DNA of 64,000 nucleotides from Tethya wilhelma (GCA_964030475.1 CAXIPT010000008.1:2604141-2668140); one strand, 5' to 3'. Positions 1-13,091 are shown, numbered from the stretch's first letter. Notes: a model not told the origin generated them from the sequence alone. Numbers and translations are program-made.

Positions 1-498
1 GTAAAAAGAACGCAAACAAGATGTTAGAGTGTGTATATAAGGAATTCTTCCTGTGGGCAAATTGTGAAACTAAATAAGGAGATTATTAAATGCAGCCCAT
101 ACAGGAAGAATTCCTTACACACTCTAACTGGCTTGTTCACCATTGACTCGGACTCCCAACCCATGGGTAGGCGGTTCGAGTCCCTCCAGTGCCACAGGTA
201 TTTGTTTCCCATTTTCTCTTTCGAGCTCTGCCTAGGAGTTAACTCAGCTCTACCCCAAAAAATGAGAAGGTGAATTTCACCGCATCCTTTGGAGGGGATG
301 TAAAGCCGTCGGTCCCGGGGGACCTGCGTTCATTAGCCCTAGGCTATTTGCAGGCCCTCGTTAGCCACAGTTGTGGTAAACCCGAAGGGGCACTTAAAAA
401 AAAAACAAAAAAAAACCAGCCTTTCCATCTTGTTTGTGTTCTTTTAATGATTTAGCCATTCCTGTTACATTTCCAATGTTTTTTTTTTTACTTGTACT
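1..498. mobile_element. Foldback MITE (ACAAGT/ACTTGT ends), split by a SINE
   Basis: The left arm (about 1-127, starting inside the element) and the right arm (about 413-498) are inverted copies of the same sequence found intact at 4443-4756. The left arm runs through ATGTTAGAGTGTGTA and GAATTCTTCCTGTGGGC, then a complementary stretch follows. The arm sequence resumes after 412 with CATCTTGTTTGTGTTC and ends in TTTTTACTTGT. The interruption at 127-412 is a tRNA-derived SINE. There is no coding capacity. The family is recognised only by comparison with the copies inside this window. Confidence 0.75.
127..412 (+). mobile_element. tRNA-derived SINE, 5'-truncated
   Basis: A polymerase III B-box (GGTTCGAGTCC, 173-183) sits in a degenerate T-arm, preceded by an anticodon-arm-like stretch. 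This resembles the 3' half of a class II tRNA (Leu/Ser-like). A non-tRNA body follows (GGGGATGTAAAGCCGTCGG, about 294-312), and the element ends in an A-rich tail at about 395-412. No A-box is visible, so the head is truncated. It interrupts the foldback arms of the flanking MITE. A clear target-site duplication could not be identified. Confidence 0.6.
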
Positions 499-624
499 AA
501 AATATTATGATAGTTTCAATTTCCCCTAGTATTGTAGTGAGGAATACCAAAAGTAACATGTAATTCCAGTGTACAAGTAACATGGTGATAGCTTTCACTT
601 GACAGGGCCATACACAAGTTTTAA

Positions 625-1246
625 CCCTTTAGGGCCGATTGCAGATTTTTCCGCATGCGCGTATTAAATGTTCGCGATTATTTGCAACTTATCGCATATT
701 TCTTATTTTAGCCATGGCGTTTGAGCTGTGAGCTCTAGACTTGCTATGCAATTAGGTAAGGTAGTGCACTAGTAAAATACCAAGTTTGTTCCAGATCTAA
801 TTAGTGGGTGTGGCGATATACATGTTAGAAGTCAAAGGGCGCGTTTGCGTCACGATCGAGACCACAGGTTTTAAACTCACGTTTTTTTCCTAGTGCTTTG
901 CAGGAGAAGCTTGATGCTAGTCATGGAGGTGCAGGGAGCCTTAGGCTATACCTGCAGCTAACCGCTTCTGTAGTCCTGCTTTGCTAGCTAGAAAAAAAGC
1001 CAAAAGTTTGCTAGTAATTTGGCGAACTTTGACTGCTTCCGTTTTTGCAAGCGTTTGAAGTAAACAAATACTAACTTAGAACAGAACTGATACAGCTATG
1101 GCTTAGTCCAACCATAGCTAAGAAAAACTAGTGAAGAAAGAGAGTAGCTATGGCTATAGCAAGAACTAAAATATACAAAAGACAAAGCTAATTTAATATT
1201 CATAAAGTCTAATTAAGTATGCATAAATAATCCTGGCCCTAAAGGG
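625..1246. mobile_element. piggyBac-like MITE with TTAA target duplication
   Basis: Terminal inverted repeats CCCTTTAGGGCC (625-636) and GGCCCTAAAGGG (1235-1246) are flanked on both sides by TTAA (621-624 and 1247-1250). TTAA target duplication with ends starting CCC is the hallmark of piggyBac elements. The 622-bp interior has no long ORF, so it is non-autonomous. Confidence 0.8.
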
Positions 1247-1250
1247 TTAA

Positions 1251-2218
1251 GATTTGGGGGTGCTTTAGTTGGATGCGTAAACATGAGTGCTAGGCATCTA
1301 GCAAGCAGTAGAGCTTGGGGGGTCCAGGGGCATGCTCTCTAAGGAAATTTTGAGATTTTAGTGTGTGGCGATTTGACACATTCTGAAGCAGGGTGAAAAG
1401 ACAAGGCCTATAATCCCACCAACTGTTGATTTTTTGATCAGTACATATTAGGTACCCTCAGATGGAGAGTCAGGGAAATGATTTGTACAGTTGATTGATT
1501 GCTAAAGGAAGAGCTAAGTATAGGTAACATCATAGTGTCTTGGGCCAGTGATTGTATATTTAACTATAATAATGAGGTTATGCCTTACCTTCTTTTATAG
1601 ACTGAATTGAATCAGTGATGTCCCCTCTTCCAGTCAAATATGCTGCATGTTGTATGCAGACATCTACTATAATTGTGTAACGGACTGGAAAAAGGGGTCA
1701 TTCGGGATCGCATATATTATTTATTAATCAGAGGTTAAAGTTCAACTATATTCGCACACATTTTCTATTTAAGTGAAAGAAAATTTTCATGTAAATTTGA
1801 AAGCTCAGTAAACCTAGAGAAGTGATGTAAAAGCTTGACAAAGGATACCTGTACTAGTTTAGAGCTTGGAAATAAGTTGTTTTGTGTCAAGAAGAGTTTT
1901 CTCCACCAAGAACAATGGCCATGAAACACACCAGGTGATAAGAGTTTAAACTCTGAGACTTTGACATCTAATTACTGCTTAGTGTGTTGTAAGTTTTTGT
2001 TTCTAGAGACTTCTATGATAGTGCAACCTATTGCATACAAAAACTTGATTTTTTCATGTGAGCCCAAATGACCACATTATGTTTTTATAGCACATGGCCA
2101 GTTAGCTTTTTGGAATTCACTACTTAAAAGCTATATTCAGTTTGCTACTATATCTATATGTACACTATACCTATAGACCCTTGTGTCAAGTAAATAAAAG
2201 TATCACATGCTATAATAC
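1251..2218. other. Noncoding stretch, nothing recognised
   Basis: AT-rich sequence without a convincing ORF, splice-flanked exon or obvious inverted repeat. It may be intergenic DNA or a long intron. Confidence 0.5.
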
Positions 2219-2221
2219 TCA

Positions 2222-2835
2222 GAAAGCGGTCTTGATGCTGTGTAGAGTGTATGAACGAATACACTTTGCTGGTAGTTCAATTCCAGATTCACAGCAGAGT
2301 TCCCATTGTTGTTGTAGCTGAAATTCTATACCGGGTAGAGTGTGTGAGTGGAAGTGTGCAAGGGTAGGTCCTAAACTCTTGTAGTCATCTTCACTGCTAC
2401 CATCGCTGAACATAATACCATCTGCAACTTTCTTTCACCAAATTCCAGGACCAAGGAAGAGATAATCAGAGATCCGCTCAAGATGAGCCTGATAGTGTGT
2501 CGAGTAGTCTTGCAAAACTTGAAGCGGAATGATTTTGTTCGATGAGGGACCTAATGCTTTGTAGAGAACTTTGATTCCACTTTCCTGCCTCGCCACTTCA
2601 TCTCCTGATTGATTTTGTTGTTCAAATTGCAACCTCTGCAAACAGTTATCAATAACGTGTTGTCCATGATAACTCTTGTGATTGATTTTAGCTGGGAAAA
2701 CATTCTCTCCTCCTGTTCAGCATTAATCGAACGTAGTATGGTACAGAGTAGGTGCATGGCATACAATACTATGAAAGTAGCGTCTGAACATTTTTCTATA
2801 CGGCGAAGAGAATAGGGTACAGCACATGTATGCAT
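2222..2835 (-). pseudogene. Decayed ORF, probably transposon-derived
   Basis: Three minus-strand reading-frame segments form one broken protein. The first (2835 down to about 2600) contains ILRSINAEQEERMFSQLKSI. After a frameshift the second contains QVLQDYSTHYQAHLERISDY and stops at a TGA following GPGIW. The third resumes in the same frame with ADGIMFSDGSSEDDY. The ERxFSQLK-type motif resembles the C-terminal part of proteins encoded by DNA transposons in invertebrates; this is from general recall and is not certain. One frameshift and one in-frame stop make it a relic. Confidence 0.45.
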
Positions 2836-2942
2836 GCAAGAAAGAGCTTGTAGTATCTCTTACGTAGATTTATTACTGGTGATGTCACTTTAATTTGTAT
2901 ATTCATTTCCTGTTATTCTTTCCTGTGTTAATGTGATATATA

Positions 2943-3210
2943 CAAGTACACAAAACATTAGAAATGTAATGCAAACATAGGAATGGCCAAATCGTAAAAA
3001 AGTGAGCAAACAAGATAGGAATGGTTGTTAGATTGAGCGAGTTCATTTCACTGTGTCACCTTATGTTCATATCCCTACTGAGCCCAATGACATTGTAGAC
3101 ACAGGAATGAACTTGCTCAATCTAACAACCATTCCTATCTTGTTTGCTCACTTTTTACGATTTGGCCATTCCTATGTTTGCATTACATTTCTAATGTTTT
3201 TTGTACTTGT
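2943..3210. mobile_element. Foldback MITE, ACAAGT family variant
   Basis: The sequence begins ACAAGTACACAAAACATTAG and ends with the near-complement terminating in GTACTTGT. The arms are about 120 bp (for example ACAAGATAGGAATGGTTGTT against AACAACCATTCCTATCTTGT). It has the same termini as the copies at 4443-4756 and 23460-23862 but a different interior. Confidence 0.8.
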
Positions 3211-4441
3211 TTGTTCTATATTTTTTTTGATTAATTGTTTATAATATCTCAGTAGAATTTAGTCTTTAGCCTGAGAGAACTTGTCAACAGCCCTCAGTAC
3301 ACTGAGGCCTTGGGGACGAGGCTAGTCACAGACATCATGCCTTGCCCGTAGACAGCTCAGTGGAACTCTTCAATCCCAAGCTGAAAATGTGATTTATGTC
3401 AAATATATGTGTATCTTGTTAGCTAAAGATAACTTCCCTACTGAATTACTGAACACAGAGAACGAGAGGATATGACAGAACTGCAGAACCAGAATTTGGG
3501 GCATTGTGCTTGCAATAGATTCCAAATAACGCCCACTTGAATGTGAAAAGGGTCGTTAGACTAGCTAGCTTATGAATAATGTATAAGTTTAGAAATTAAT
3601 GGCTGCCATATAGAGAAGACGCTTTTCGCTTTGTATCTAGCGACTCATTGAGAGACACAAAAACCGATGGCAAAAGCGATTGAAGACAAAGAAACCAAGT
3701 TTAATCGTTCAAGAATCAGCTTCTGAAAGCGAGCAGTCCCTGAGAAAACTCTTGCCAACATAGAAGAATAAGACTAAGAAGAAGAAGAATTAGAAGAAGA
3801 AGAAGATGGAGAAAATTGGAGGTTTGGCATATTTTAGTTTGGTACTTTATCGATGGTTTTAGGCCATGTTTTTGGGCTCATTAGAAAGAGAAAGAGCTAA
3901 ATAATAGCTTAAGAAGCCTTTTAGTGCCAAGCGCTCAGTTTTTGCAGAGTTATTTGCGTGAATATTTGTATTGCGCTAATGGGCCATCCGTGCCATTCCT
4001 ATGTACCCAGTACTACCGTACTGGGAATATATATATAATATATATATAAGGACAAAACACTCGTTCACACGACTACAATGGGGCTCGCTCATGCTCACCC
4101 CAATAATAATATTATATTTTAAGTAGTAGTTAACCGTTGGTGTGCACATGCGCAGCAAGGTTTATAGTAGGTTTATAGTAGTCGTTTTGTCTATCTGTCT
4201 GTCTGTCTGTCTGTCTATTTGTCTGTTTGTACGTTTGTCTGCTCTATATTTCAAGAATTGCAGCTCCAGTCTTCAAAAGCAGCATGCCAAGGTAAAATAA
4301 CCGAGATTATTCTTTCACAAAACATGTAGTTCCTGAGATCTGAGGCTTTTCAGCGTCTCTGAGCGCTAAGCTTCGAGGCCACACCTGCAAATCACACCCA
4401 TTTCTTAGTGTGTGTTATTTTATTTATTTACTTTTTTTCAT
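3211..4441. other. Noncoding stretch with microsatellites
   Basis: No gene is visible. It contains a GAA-rich microsatellite near 3775-3810, an (AT)n run at about 4025-4047, a (GTCT)n run at about 4186-4216, and a short GGGACGAGGCTA motif near 3313 that recurs elsewhere in the window. The part from about 4165 to 4435 belongs to a dispersed repeat also seen at 18800-18925 and 19240-19500 (shared CTCTGAGCGCTAAGCTTCGA). Confidence 0.6.
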
Positions 4442-4442
4442 N
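4442..4442. other. Assembly gap (single n)
   Basis: A lone n immediately before a repeated sequence (ACCAACTCAAAT...). Like the other three single n characters, it probably marks a join of unknown size. Confidence 0.7.
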
Positions 4443-4756
4443 ACCAACTCAAATATAATTTGTAGAATTATGGAAAAATGAGAACAAACAAGTAAAAAAA
4501 AACATTGGAAATGTAATGAGACACAGGAATGGCTAAATCGTAAAAAGAACACAAACAAGATGGAATGGCTGGTTAAAGTGTGTAAGAAATTCTTCCTGTG
4601 GGCAAAATGAGAGACTCAATAAGGAGATTGTTAAATGCAGCCCATACAGGAAGAATTCTGCACACTTTAACCAGCCATTCCATCTTGTTTGCGTTCTTTT
4701 TACGATTTAGCCATTCCTGTGTCTCATTACATTTCCAATGTTTTTTTTTACTTGTT
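4443..4756. mobile_element. Foldback MITE, most complete ACAAGT-family copy
   Basis: The two arms are near-perfect complements: AACATTGGAAATGTAATGAG on the left, its complement CTCATTACATTTCCAATGTT on the right, ending TTTACTTGT at 4756. The arms meet around 4630-4640, so nearly the whole element could form one hairpin. The 45 bp before the left ACAAGT also precede the half copy at 53056-53246, so the mobile unit may start earlier than ACAAGT. Confidence 0.8.
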
Positions 4757-4804
4757 AATATTTAAATCTATACAGAAATATATTTCATAGTGCCAGTTAT
4801 AGGC

Positions 4805-5168
4805 CTCGTTTACACGGAAACATTTTTATCACAAAGAGCATCATTTTATGTGCATTTCCGGCTTGCATTTACACTGAAAGGACAAAAACGGCAGCAAAAA
4901 CGGAAACAGGGTTTAAATTGGATCGTTAAACCTCCGTTTAAGCTTCGTTTGATTTTAAAAGCTTAGTTTCGTCGTCTTTCACAGTTTTTCTTGTTCTACA
5001 ATGAGTCTTTGTGAATTTTTTGCTGATTCAAAAGTTATCAGGTGCGCACCATACGTCACGCAGTATGACGTGTGCAATAGAAGATGCGTATATGCGTATT
5101 CGTGTAAACGCAAAACCAAAATGCACCTGTTTTCCTAGACAAAACAAAAATGTTTCCGTGTAAACGAT
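4805..5168. mobile_element. Foldback MITE with CGTTTACACGG termini
   Basis: Ends are TCGTTTACACGGAAACATTT on the left and the complement ending in GTTTCCGTGTAAACGA on the right. A second internal copy of the motif (GTGTAAACGCAAAACC, about 5102-5117) suggests sub-terminal repeats. No ORF. Confidence 0.75.
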
Positions 5169-5349
5169 CGAAACCTAACAATCTGCAAACAATAGTAAAT
5201 TATTGGTATAGTCCTATAAAAAGTTAACTATACACATACATATCCTTATAATATTTTGTGGTTTAATATAACATGGTATACTGCCATTAATATCTGCATG
5301 GTCACAACTGTTAGTATTATGTTGATCAAATTCTAATTCACAATTGTAG

Positions 5350-6837
<1,488 letters not shown>

Positions 6838-7572
6838 GTAATATTAGTTTTTAAACTTTTTATTAGATATTGCTTTGTATTAGAATTAATGTAGCAAGTA
6901 GTACATGCACTTTTAATAATAATCATACATTTTTGTTAATACTGTAATGTTTTGTAAGGTAAAATTATAATTATTGAGTTTATTATAATTAATGTAGTAA
7001 AGTGAAGTTTTTAGGAGATTTTTGAGATTTAAAATTTGCAGGTTAAGTTGGGGAAGGGCCGGGAGAGGAGTGAGAATCACAGCAGTGTAGGGGTTTAACA
7101 GCATAATAATAGTCTGACTTATAATATTGTATTCCAAAAAAATGCAACGAAATGAGATATTTAATTGGCAACAAAAGTCAATGGCATTGTGTGTCAATTC
7201 CTGATGAAAAGGTTATGGACTAGGAGCGCTGATCAAACCCTTACAGTTACTGTTCATCACTCAATAGCTAGTTATAATTACAGAGAGATTTATAGTACTG
7301 TGCAGATTTATTGTCACAACATTAGTCTTATTAACTTTTGGTTAGGCTGGTCCAATATGTCGTGTGCCTCTACCTCCTATTTGTAATTTTTGTTTATACC
7401 CATCATGTGATGGTACAAGTAAATTCATACTAAAGTGATGATTACGTGAGCATTACATATATACAGATTATTAACAATTTTTTGTTTGTTACTGGGGTAT
7501 TCACAACCAATAATTTGTTCAACTTGCATAAGAAAAATCTTCAAAAGCTGAATTATGTGCTGTTGTTTGCAG
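6838..7572. other. Noncoding stretch, nothing recognised
   Basis: AT-rich DNA between the kinase exons and the sulfatase relic. The open frames here have no recognisable motifs and no matching splice signals. Confidence 0.5.
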
Positions 7573-7764
7573 TTAATGCATTACAACCTGAATTGGGTAT
7601 ATATAATTATGGCATTCACGGATTTTCACATGAGTGTGAAGTCTCCCCACATTGACAAGCTGGCCTCTGAATCTATGGTGTTTGAGAGAGCCTACTGTCA
7701 GATTGGAGTATGCTCACCATCTCGAGCTTCTCTGCTCACTGGAAGATATCCTGATTCAAACCAT
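7573..7764 (+). pseudogene. IDS: Iduronate-2-sulfatase-like exon, decayed
   Basis: An exon-like stretch follows a TTTGCAG acceptor. It encodes a sulfatase N-terminal region: [10 protein letters not shown], then in a different frame [20 protein letters not shown] and [18 protein letters not shown]. The CxPSR sulfatase signature, with the cysteine that becomes formylglycine, is intact. The spacing and words ([16 protein letters not shown]) match iduronate-2-sulfatase, a lysosomal enzyme that removes 2-O-sulfate from iduronate in heparan and dermatan sulfate. Two signs point to decay: a frameshift between the two segments (near 7610-7640), and NALQP where family members have the metal-binding DDLRP. 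No neighbouring sulfatase exons were found. The alternative is an artefactual indel in a real gene. Confidence 0.6.
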
Positions 7765-8842
7765 GTGAGGCGTATTTCCTCTGGGTATGGATAATATTAT
7801 ACTTTTTCTCCATCAATGATGAGATCATGAGGGAAAAGAGTGTGGGGGTAATACTGTCCTACCGGACTACCATATATTTTTTTAAAAATAATATACTATG
7901 TATTTAACCATTATTTTGGTTGTTACAAATATATTACGCCAAATTATTGGTGACTCATCAATTTTTATTGCGCGCGCGTCAGCTGATTCAAGGAAGAATT
8001 TAATACTGGGCCTGGAAACGAGGCTAATTCAAGCATACACACTGTATCAAGTCTGAACTGGCAGTCTGCAGACATAATGCTCAGCACTCTTACTTCAGGA
8101 TTCCTACTCCATGGCCGCTCCGGGTCGCCTCACTGGTATATAGCGACACTGATACTGCTATACCACAATCAGGCTGCTCTGGTTGCCACGACTGTAAGTA
8201 CCAGAAAGTCATATCTTTTGAAATTTTATCAGAAACTCAACTGAAGCAGCCATGGACTGATGCAGTCTGAAAAAGACCTAAGCTGTATAATTTTAGAAGT
8301 CATTTAGGCACCGTGGAAAACTCTATACCTGGTTGCATTCAGTTGAGTTACTGTAATGATATATATCAGATGGTCATAACTACATATACAGCATATCAAT
8401 ATTTTTGAAAAAAAAAATCTGCAATCTTATGTACAAACATTTGGTGTGAAGTGACTATAGCTGCCATAGCTTATTCCTACCTCAAGTTACAAGTTTTTAA
8501 AGATGACAGTGTTTATAAAGTTTATTACAAAATTATGTACAATTTACCAATATACAAACTATGGCACCAATTACAAGTATAAAGTTGATTTAAGCACAAT
8601 CGTAAGGGTGCTCTGCCATGGATACAGCTAACCCACTAGGAATGCATCAATTGGACACTGTTATGGCCACAGACCACTATAATTGAAGCCAGAATATTAT
8701 GTGCAATATCATACTTATGCGGTGGCCCGGTAGTGTCAAATTTTAAAATCGATTTTGTGATTGAACCGAAGTTGCACGCCAATTCAATTCGTTTAATTAG
8801 ATATTCGGTTATTTAGATCAGCTATATACGGTAGTCCGTTTT
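7765..8842. other. Noncoding stretch with one exon-like segment
   Basis: Mostly AT-rich and featureless. The exception is about 8065-8193, an exon-like open segment ending at a GT donor (DIMLSTLTSGFLLHG, then SPHWYIATL and [10 protein letters not shown]). It has a frame-conserved relative on the minus strand at 26342-26468. The protein family is not recognised. Confidence 0.45.
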
Positions 8843-10060
8843 CTAAGCGAACGATCTGTTTGCTGACCGTCCAAGGCCTCGTTTTACAAGAAAACAAGCT
8901 GTTCTCTGAGAGAAAAACTCTGACTGCATGCTGAGCAGCCGTACGCTATGAAAATGAGCCTGTTCGCTGACAGGACACGGTGTTTGCTCACAGAACAACT
9001 CTGACCGGATACTGATCGACCCGTTTGCTATGAAGACGAGACTGTTTGCTGACAGAACACAGTGTTTGCTCACAGAACAACTCTGTCCAGATTCTGATCG
9101 ACCCGTTTGCTGTGAGGATAGGCTGTTCGCTGACAAAGCATACTGTTTGTTCACAGAACAACTCTGTCCGGATGCTAATCCACCCGTTTGCTGTGAGGAC
9201 AGGCTGTTCGCTAACAGAACGCGCTGTTTGCTCACAGAACAACTCTGTCCGGATGCTGATCGGCCCATTTGCTGTGAGGACAGGCTGTTCACTGACAAAG
9301 CATGCTGTTTGCTCACAGAACAACTCTGTTCGGATGCTGATCGACCCGTTTGCTATGAAGACGAGACTGTTTGCTGACAGAACACAGTGTTTGCTCACAG
9401 AATAACTCTGTCCAGATTCTGATCGACCCGTTTGCTGTGAGGACAGGCTGTTCGCTGACAAAGCATACTGTTTGCTCACAGAACAACTCTGTCCGGATGC
9501 TAATCCACCCGTTTGCTGTGAGGACAGGCTGTTCGCTAAATAGAACGCGCTGTTTGCTCACAGAACAACTCTGTCCGGATGCTGACCGGCCCATTTGCTG
9601 TGAGGACAGGCTGTTCACTGACAAAGCATGCTGTTTGCTCACGGAACAACTCTGTTCGGATACTGATCGACCCATTTGCTATGAAGACGTGACTGTTTGC
9701 TGACAGAACATAGTGTTTGCCCACAGAACAACTCTGTCCGGATGCTGATCAACCCGTTTGCTGTAAGGACAGGCTGTTCGCTAACAGAACACTTCTGTCC
9801 GGATACTGATCAACCCGTTTGCTATGAAGACGAGACTGTTTGCTAACAGAACGCGCTGTTTGCTCACAGAACAACTCTGTCCGGATACTGATTGACCCGT
9901 TTGCTGTAAGGACAGGCTGTTTGCTAACAGAACACACTGTTTGCTCACAGAACAACTCTGGCCGGATGCTAACTGATTGACCAGTTTGCTATGAACACAA
10001 ACAGGGCTGTTTGCTAACTGAACACGCTGCATGTTTGCTCAAAGAACAATTATGTGACTG
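8843..10060. repeat. Satellite of 81-bp monomers in a higher-order array
   Basis: Monomers containing GTTTGCTCACAGAACAACTC and CCCGTTTGCTGTGAGGACAG recur every 81 bp (for example monomer starts at 9102, 9183 and 9264). Variant monomers recur in the same order after four units: the TGAAGACG variant occurs at 9031, 9356 and 9682, giving a higher-order period of about 325 bp. Because 81 is a multiple of three, several frames on both strands stay open; these are not treated as genes. Monomers diverge after about 9780. Confidence 0.9.
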
Positions 10061-12419
10061 GAATCCATTTGGTATAAGGACGAGCTAGATTGAATGCTTA
10101 CAGAATACGCTGTTAAGAACTCTGACTGGATGCTGATTGACCCATGATTATATTAGTAATAACAATATAACACCTATGAAGATGAGACCATTTGCTGACA
10201 GAACACACTCGGAGCATGCTGCCAGTTTGGCTTATGGGGCCTAATTAACTAAGTTAACTCTTACTAGATTGACTCACTGCACTTATACAGAACATTTCTG
10301 ATCGATATCGGATATGTACACAAGTCTGTTCAATAGCAGCAGAGCTAGTAACTAAAAAAAAGTGAAAAGTTTTTGAATCATTAGGACGTCAACATAATTA
10401 TATAAGAGTCACTATGTTTGGCAAACAGAACAAGCAAACAGTGAGGAAACATTGACAGATTATAATTATTATAAGAGTCAGTATGTATTATAATGCATGG
10501 CAAACAGAACGAGGCAGCTAGCTAACAGCAAGGAAAACAACCCTTATCTAGGTTAGCTTTGAATTTTGTGAATTCAGGTGTCATTAATGAATTAAGGTGT
10601 CATTATTTTTTGCTTGACTATAATTATAAATATTATTATTATTAGTCATACCCACCAACAAGAGGTGCAAGTAGGGGAGTGGGGTACACAACACACACAA
10701 AAACACAAAAACATGCTAGCCTTGTAGGGCCTGGGGATGGGTCTAGTAAAACATCACATCATTAATAACTTCAGCATTAGCAGTTGAATAATAGTAACAA
10801 CAGTCCGATATTATGTGTTCTTATCTGATTCAATGTTAAAACTATATCTGTACAACATATTATGGAAATAATTAATGGTGTCCCGTTTATCGAATGAGAG
10901 GATACTATAAGTTCTTGTCAAATTTCAGCATACAAGTAAAATTCAGCTACAATATTTAAATAATATTGTGTGAATTCTGACATGCATGCATGGATATATA
11001 TAAATTTGTACACCCTTTCGTATTTTGAGGGCGTACAAATTTGTACACCTCATGCATTATAGATATATGTAACATTTTGCTTAATTTCAACAGCACGTGT
11101 ACAAGTGCATGTATAGTTCCCACGCATCCTGACTGTATAATTTTATGTTTGAAAGATGACCATTTTTCTCCAGCTAATTTAAGGCAGCGGTCACAATAAC
11201 AATAATTGTGATATTTTTAGCAATTTTTTTCTATTCAGATTTGTCAAAATTTACCAGAAATTCTAGCAAATATATTTAGCAAGCCCTTAGTTCATTAGAA
11301 TAATTCAAAATTAAGCAAAACAAAAAGTAGAACAATTAAATTTTAAACTGCGAATGACAAGAATTTTATGTAACCCCTTATAATTATAATATCATATGCA
11401 TGATTATTACGGTTGCATAGCTTGTTTCATGGTACAACATTTGACCTTTAATGTCCCGGGTATAATAATTATTCTATATATTGCTTGTCCATGCAATAAT
11501 TGTCATGTCTCAGGAAGATGAACAGTCTGTCAAGTCTCATGCTTTATTCTGATGATGTCCTATAGTCTGTTTTTTATGGCAATTATTTTACTATAGTAAA
11601 AATTGCATGATATATAGTTGCGGCAAATCCTGCATGCACAGTGTAGGATTGATTTTGTCTGTCAGTGTTTTTTTGGATTTTATCCTCAGTGACTCATATA
11701 CATAATATCTATATTAATTCTGTCCACACAATGCAATTCACCATTGCAAGCATTATATTATAATAATTTACTATTACAATGCTTGGGATTGCACGCATGA
11801 ATTCAACTTGTCCATGAGTTGAACTCAATTGCATGATGTCAAGATATCATATAGTTGCTAGCAGGCTATATAGCTGAACTGCATTGATCATGGCAAATAT
11901 ATATAATTATTAACAAGTTAATCAATAATAATTATTAATTCTTGTCATCCACATGAAACAGACCATGCAGAGTTTTCACTTTAATAATAATTTTGATGTT
12001 TTAAGATATCTGCCTGCACAGTGACTATAATATATAGACGAGCCACCATGCAGTATATATATAGGTTGATGCATGCACTGCAGATACATTAATAACAAAG
12101 CACATGAATATTTTATACGGTATAGGTAGATAAGTAAGTTAACTTTTGCAACTGATAATGATCAATTTCATTAGCATCGATTTTTTTGCATCATCTAACT
12201 AGTTACTGTAGTTAAGCACAAACACTTAATAGTGTGAAAAACATAACAGAACATTTTAGAATCTATAATATTAGTTATTACAACTAGTGTTTATGTATAC
12301 ATTATGCAAGTGCGCACCAATTACAATGACATTTGTTTGGCAGCGCATAACTTCAACACAACTCAGTAAAGGTGCAAAGGTAGCTAGAACATGTATAACA
12401 TGTACATACCAAGTGGGTC
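10061..12419. other. AT-rich spacer between inverted satellite arms
   Basis: No coding evidence. It contains scattered divergent satellite words at its left edge, a small hairpin (AAATTTGTACACCCT near 11003 against AGGGCGTACAAATTT ending near 11043), and long stretches of ATTATAAT-type sequence. Confidence 0.6.
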
Positions 12420-13090
12420 AATCAGCACTCTGGTCAGAGATTTTTTTGTGAGTAAACAGTTTATCTTCATAGCATATGGGTTAATTGATCAGATCTCGTC
12501 AGAGTTTTTTTTGTTGTTTTTTTTCGGCCACTCTGTGAGCAAATTAATTCTGTTCAAATAGCAAAGGTCTGTCCTCATTGTAAACTGGTCAATCAGTAAC
12601 TGATCAGAGTTGTACATGTTCTGTGGGCAAACACTGCGTTCAGAGAACAGCCTCATCTTCATATAGCAAACAGGCTCATTGATCAGCAGTGGACCAGAGT
12701 TGTTGCGTAAGCAAACAGCGTTTTCAGTTAGCAAACAGCCCAACTTGTATTCATAGCAAACGGGTCAATCAGCTAGCATCCGGCCAGAGTTGTTCTGTGA
12801 GCAAACAGTGTGTTCTGTTAGCAAACAGCCTGTCCTCACAGCAAACGGGTCGATCAGCATCTGGACAGAGTTGTTCTATGGGCAAACACTATGTTCTGTC
12901 AGCAAACAGTCACGTCTTCATAGCAAACGGGTCGATCAGTATCCGAACAGAGTTGTTCCGTGAGCAAACAGCATGCTTTGTCAGTGAACAGCCTGTCCTC
13001 ACAGCAAATGGGCCGATCAGCATCCGGACAGAGTTGTTCTGTGAGCAAACAGTATGCTTTGTCAGCGAACAGCCTGTCCTCACAGCAAAC
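12420..13090. repeat. Inverted arm of the 81-bp satellite
   Basis: The same monomers as 8843-10060 are present in reverse orientation (AGAGTTGTTCTGTGAGCAAA and ACAGCCTGTCCTCACAGCAA recur). The variant order is consistent with the other arm read backwards. The array is cut by the n at 13091, so its true length is unknown. Confidence 0.85.
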
Positions 13091-13091
13091 N
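13091..13091. other. Assembly gap (single n)
   Basis: The join interrupts the satellite, and the next base is the first base of the 2,088-bp block repeated at 28967. See findings on contig order. Confidence 0.8.

Noticed and set aside
8843..10032. Multiple 60-160 aa open frames on both strands (Cys/Leu/Thr-rich)
   Set aside because: They are produced by the 81-bp satellite, whose length is a multiple of three; no start context, splice sites or domains.
8843..13090. Possible CRISPR-like array
   Set aside because: The repeat is contiguous 81-bp monomers that all diverge together; there are no conserved-repeat/unique-spacer units and the host is eukaryotic.
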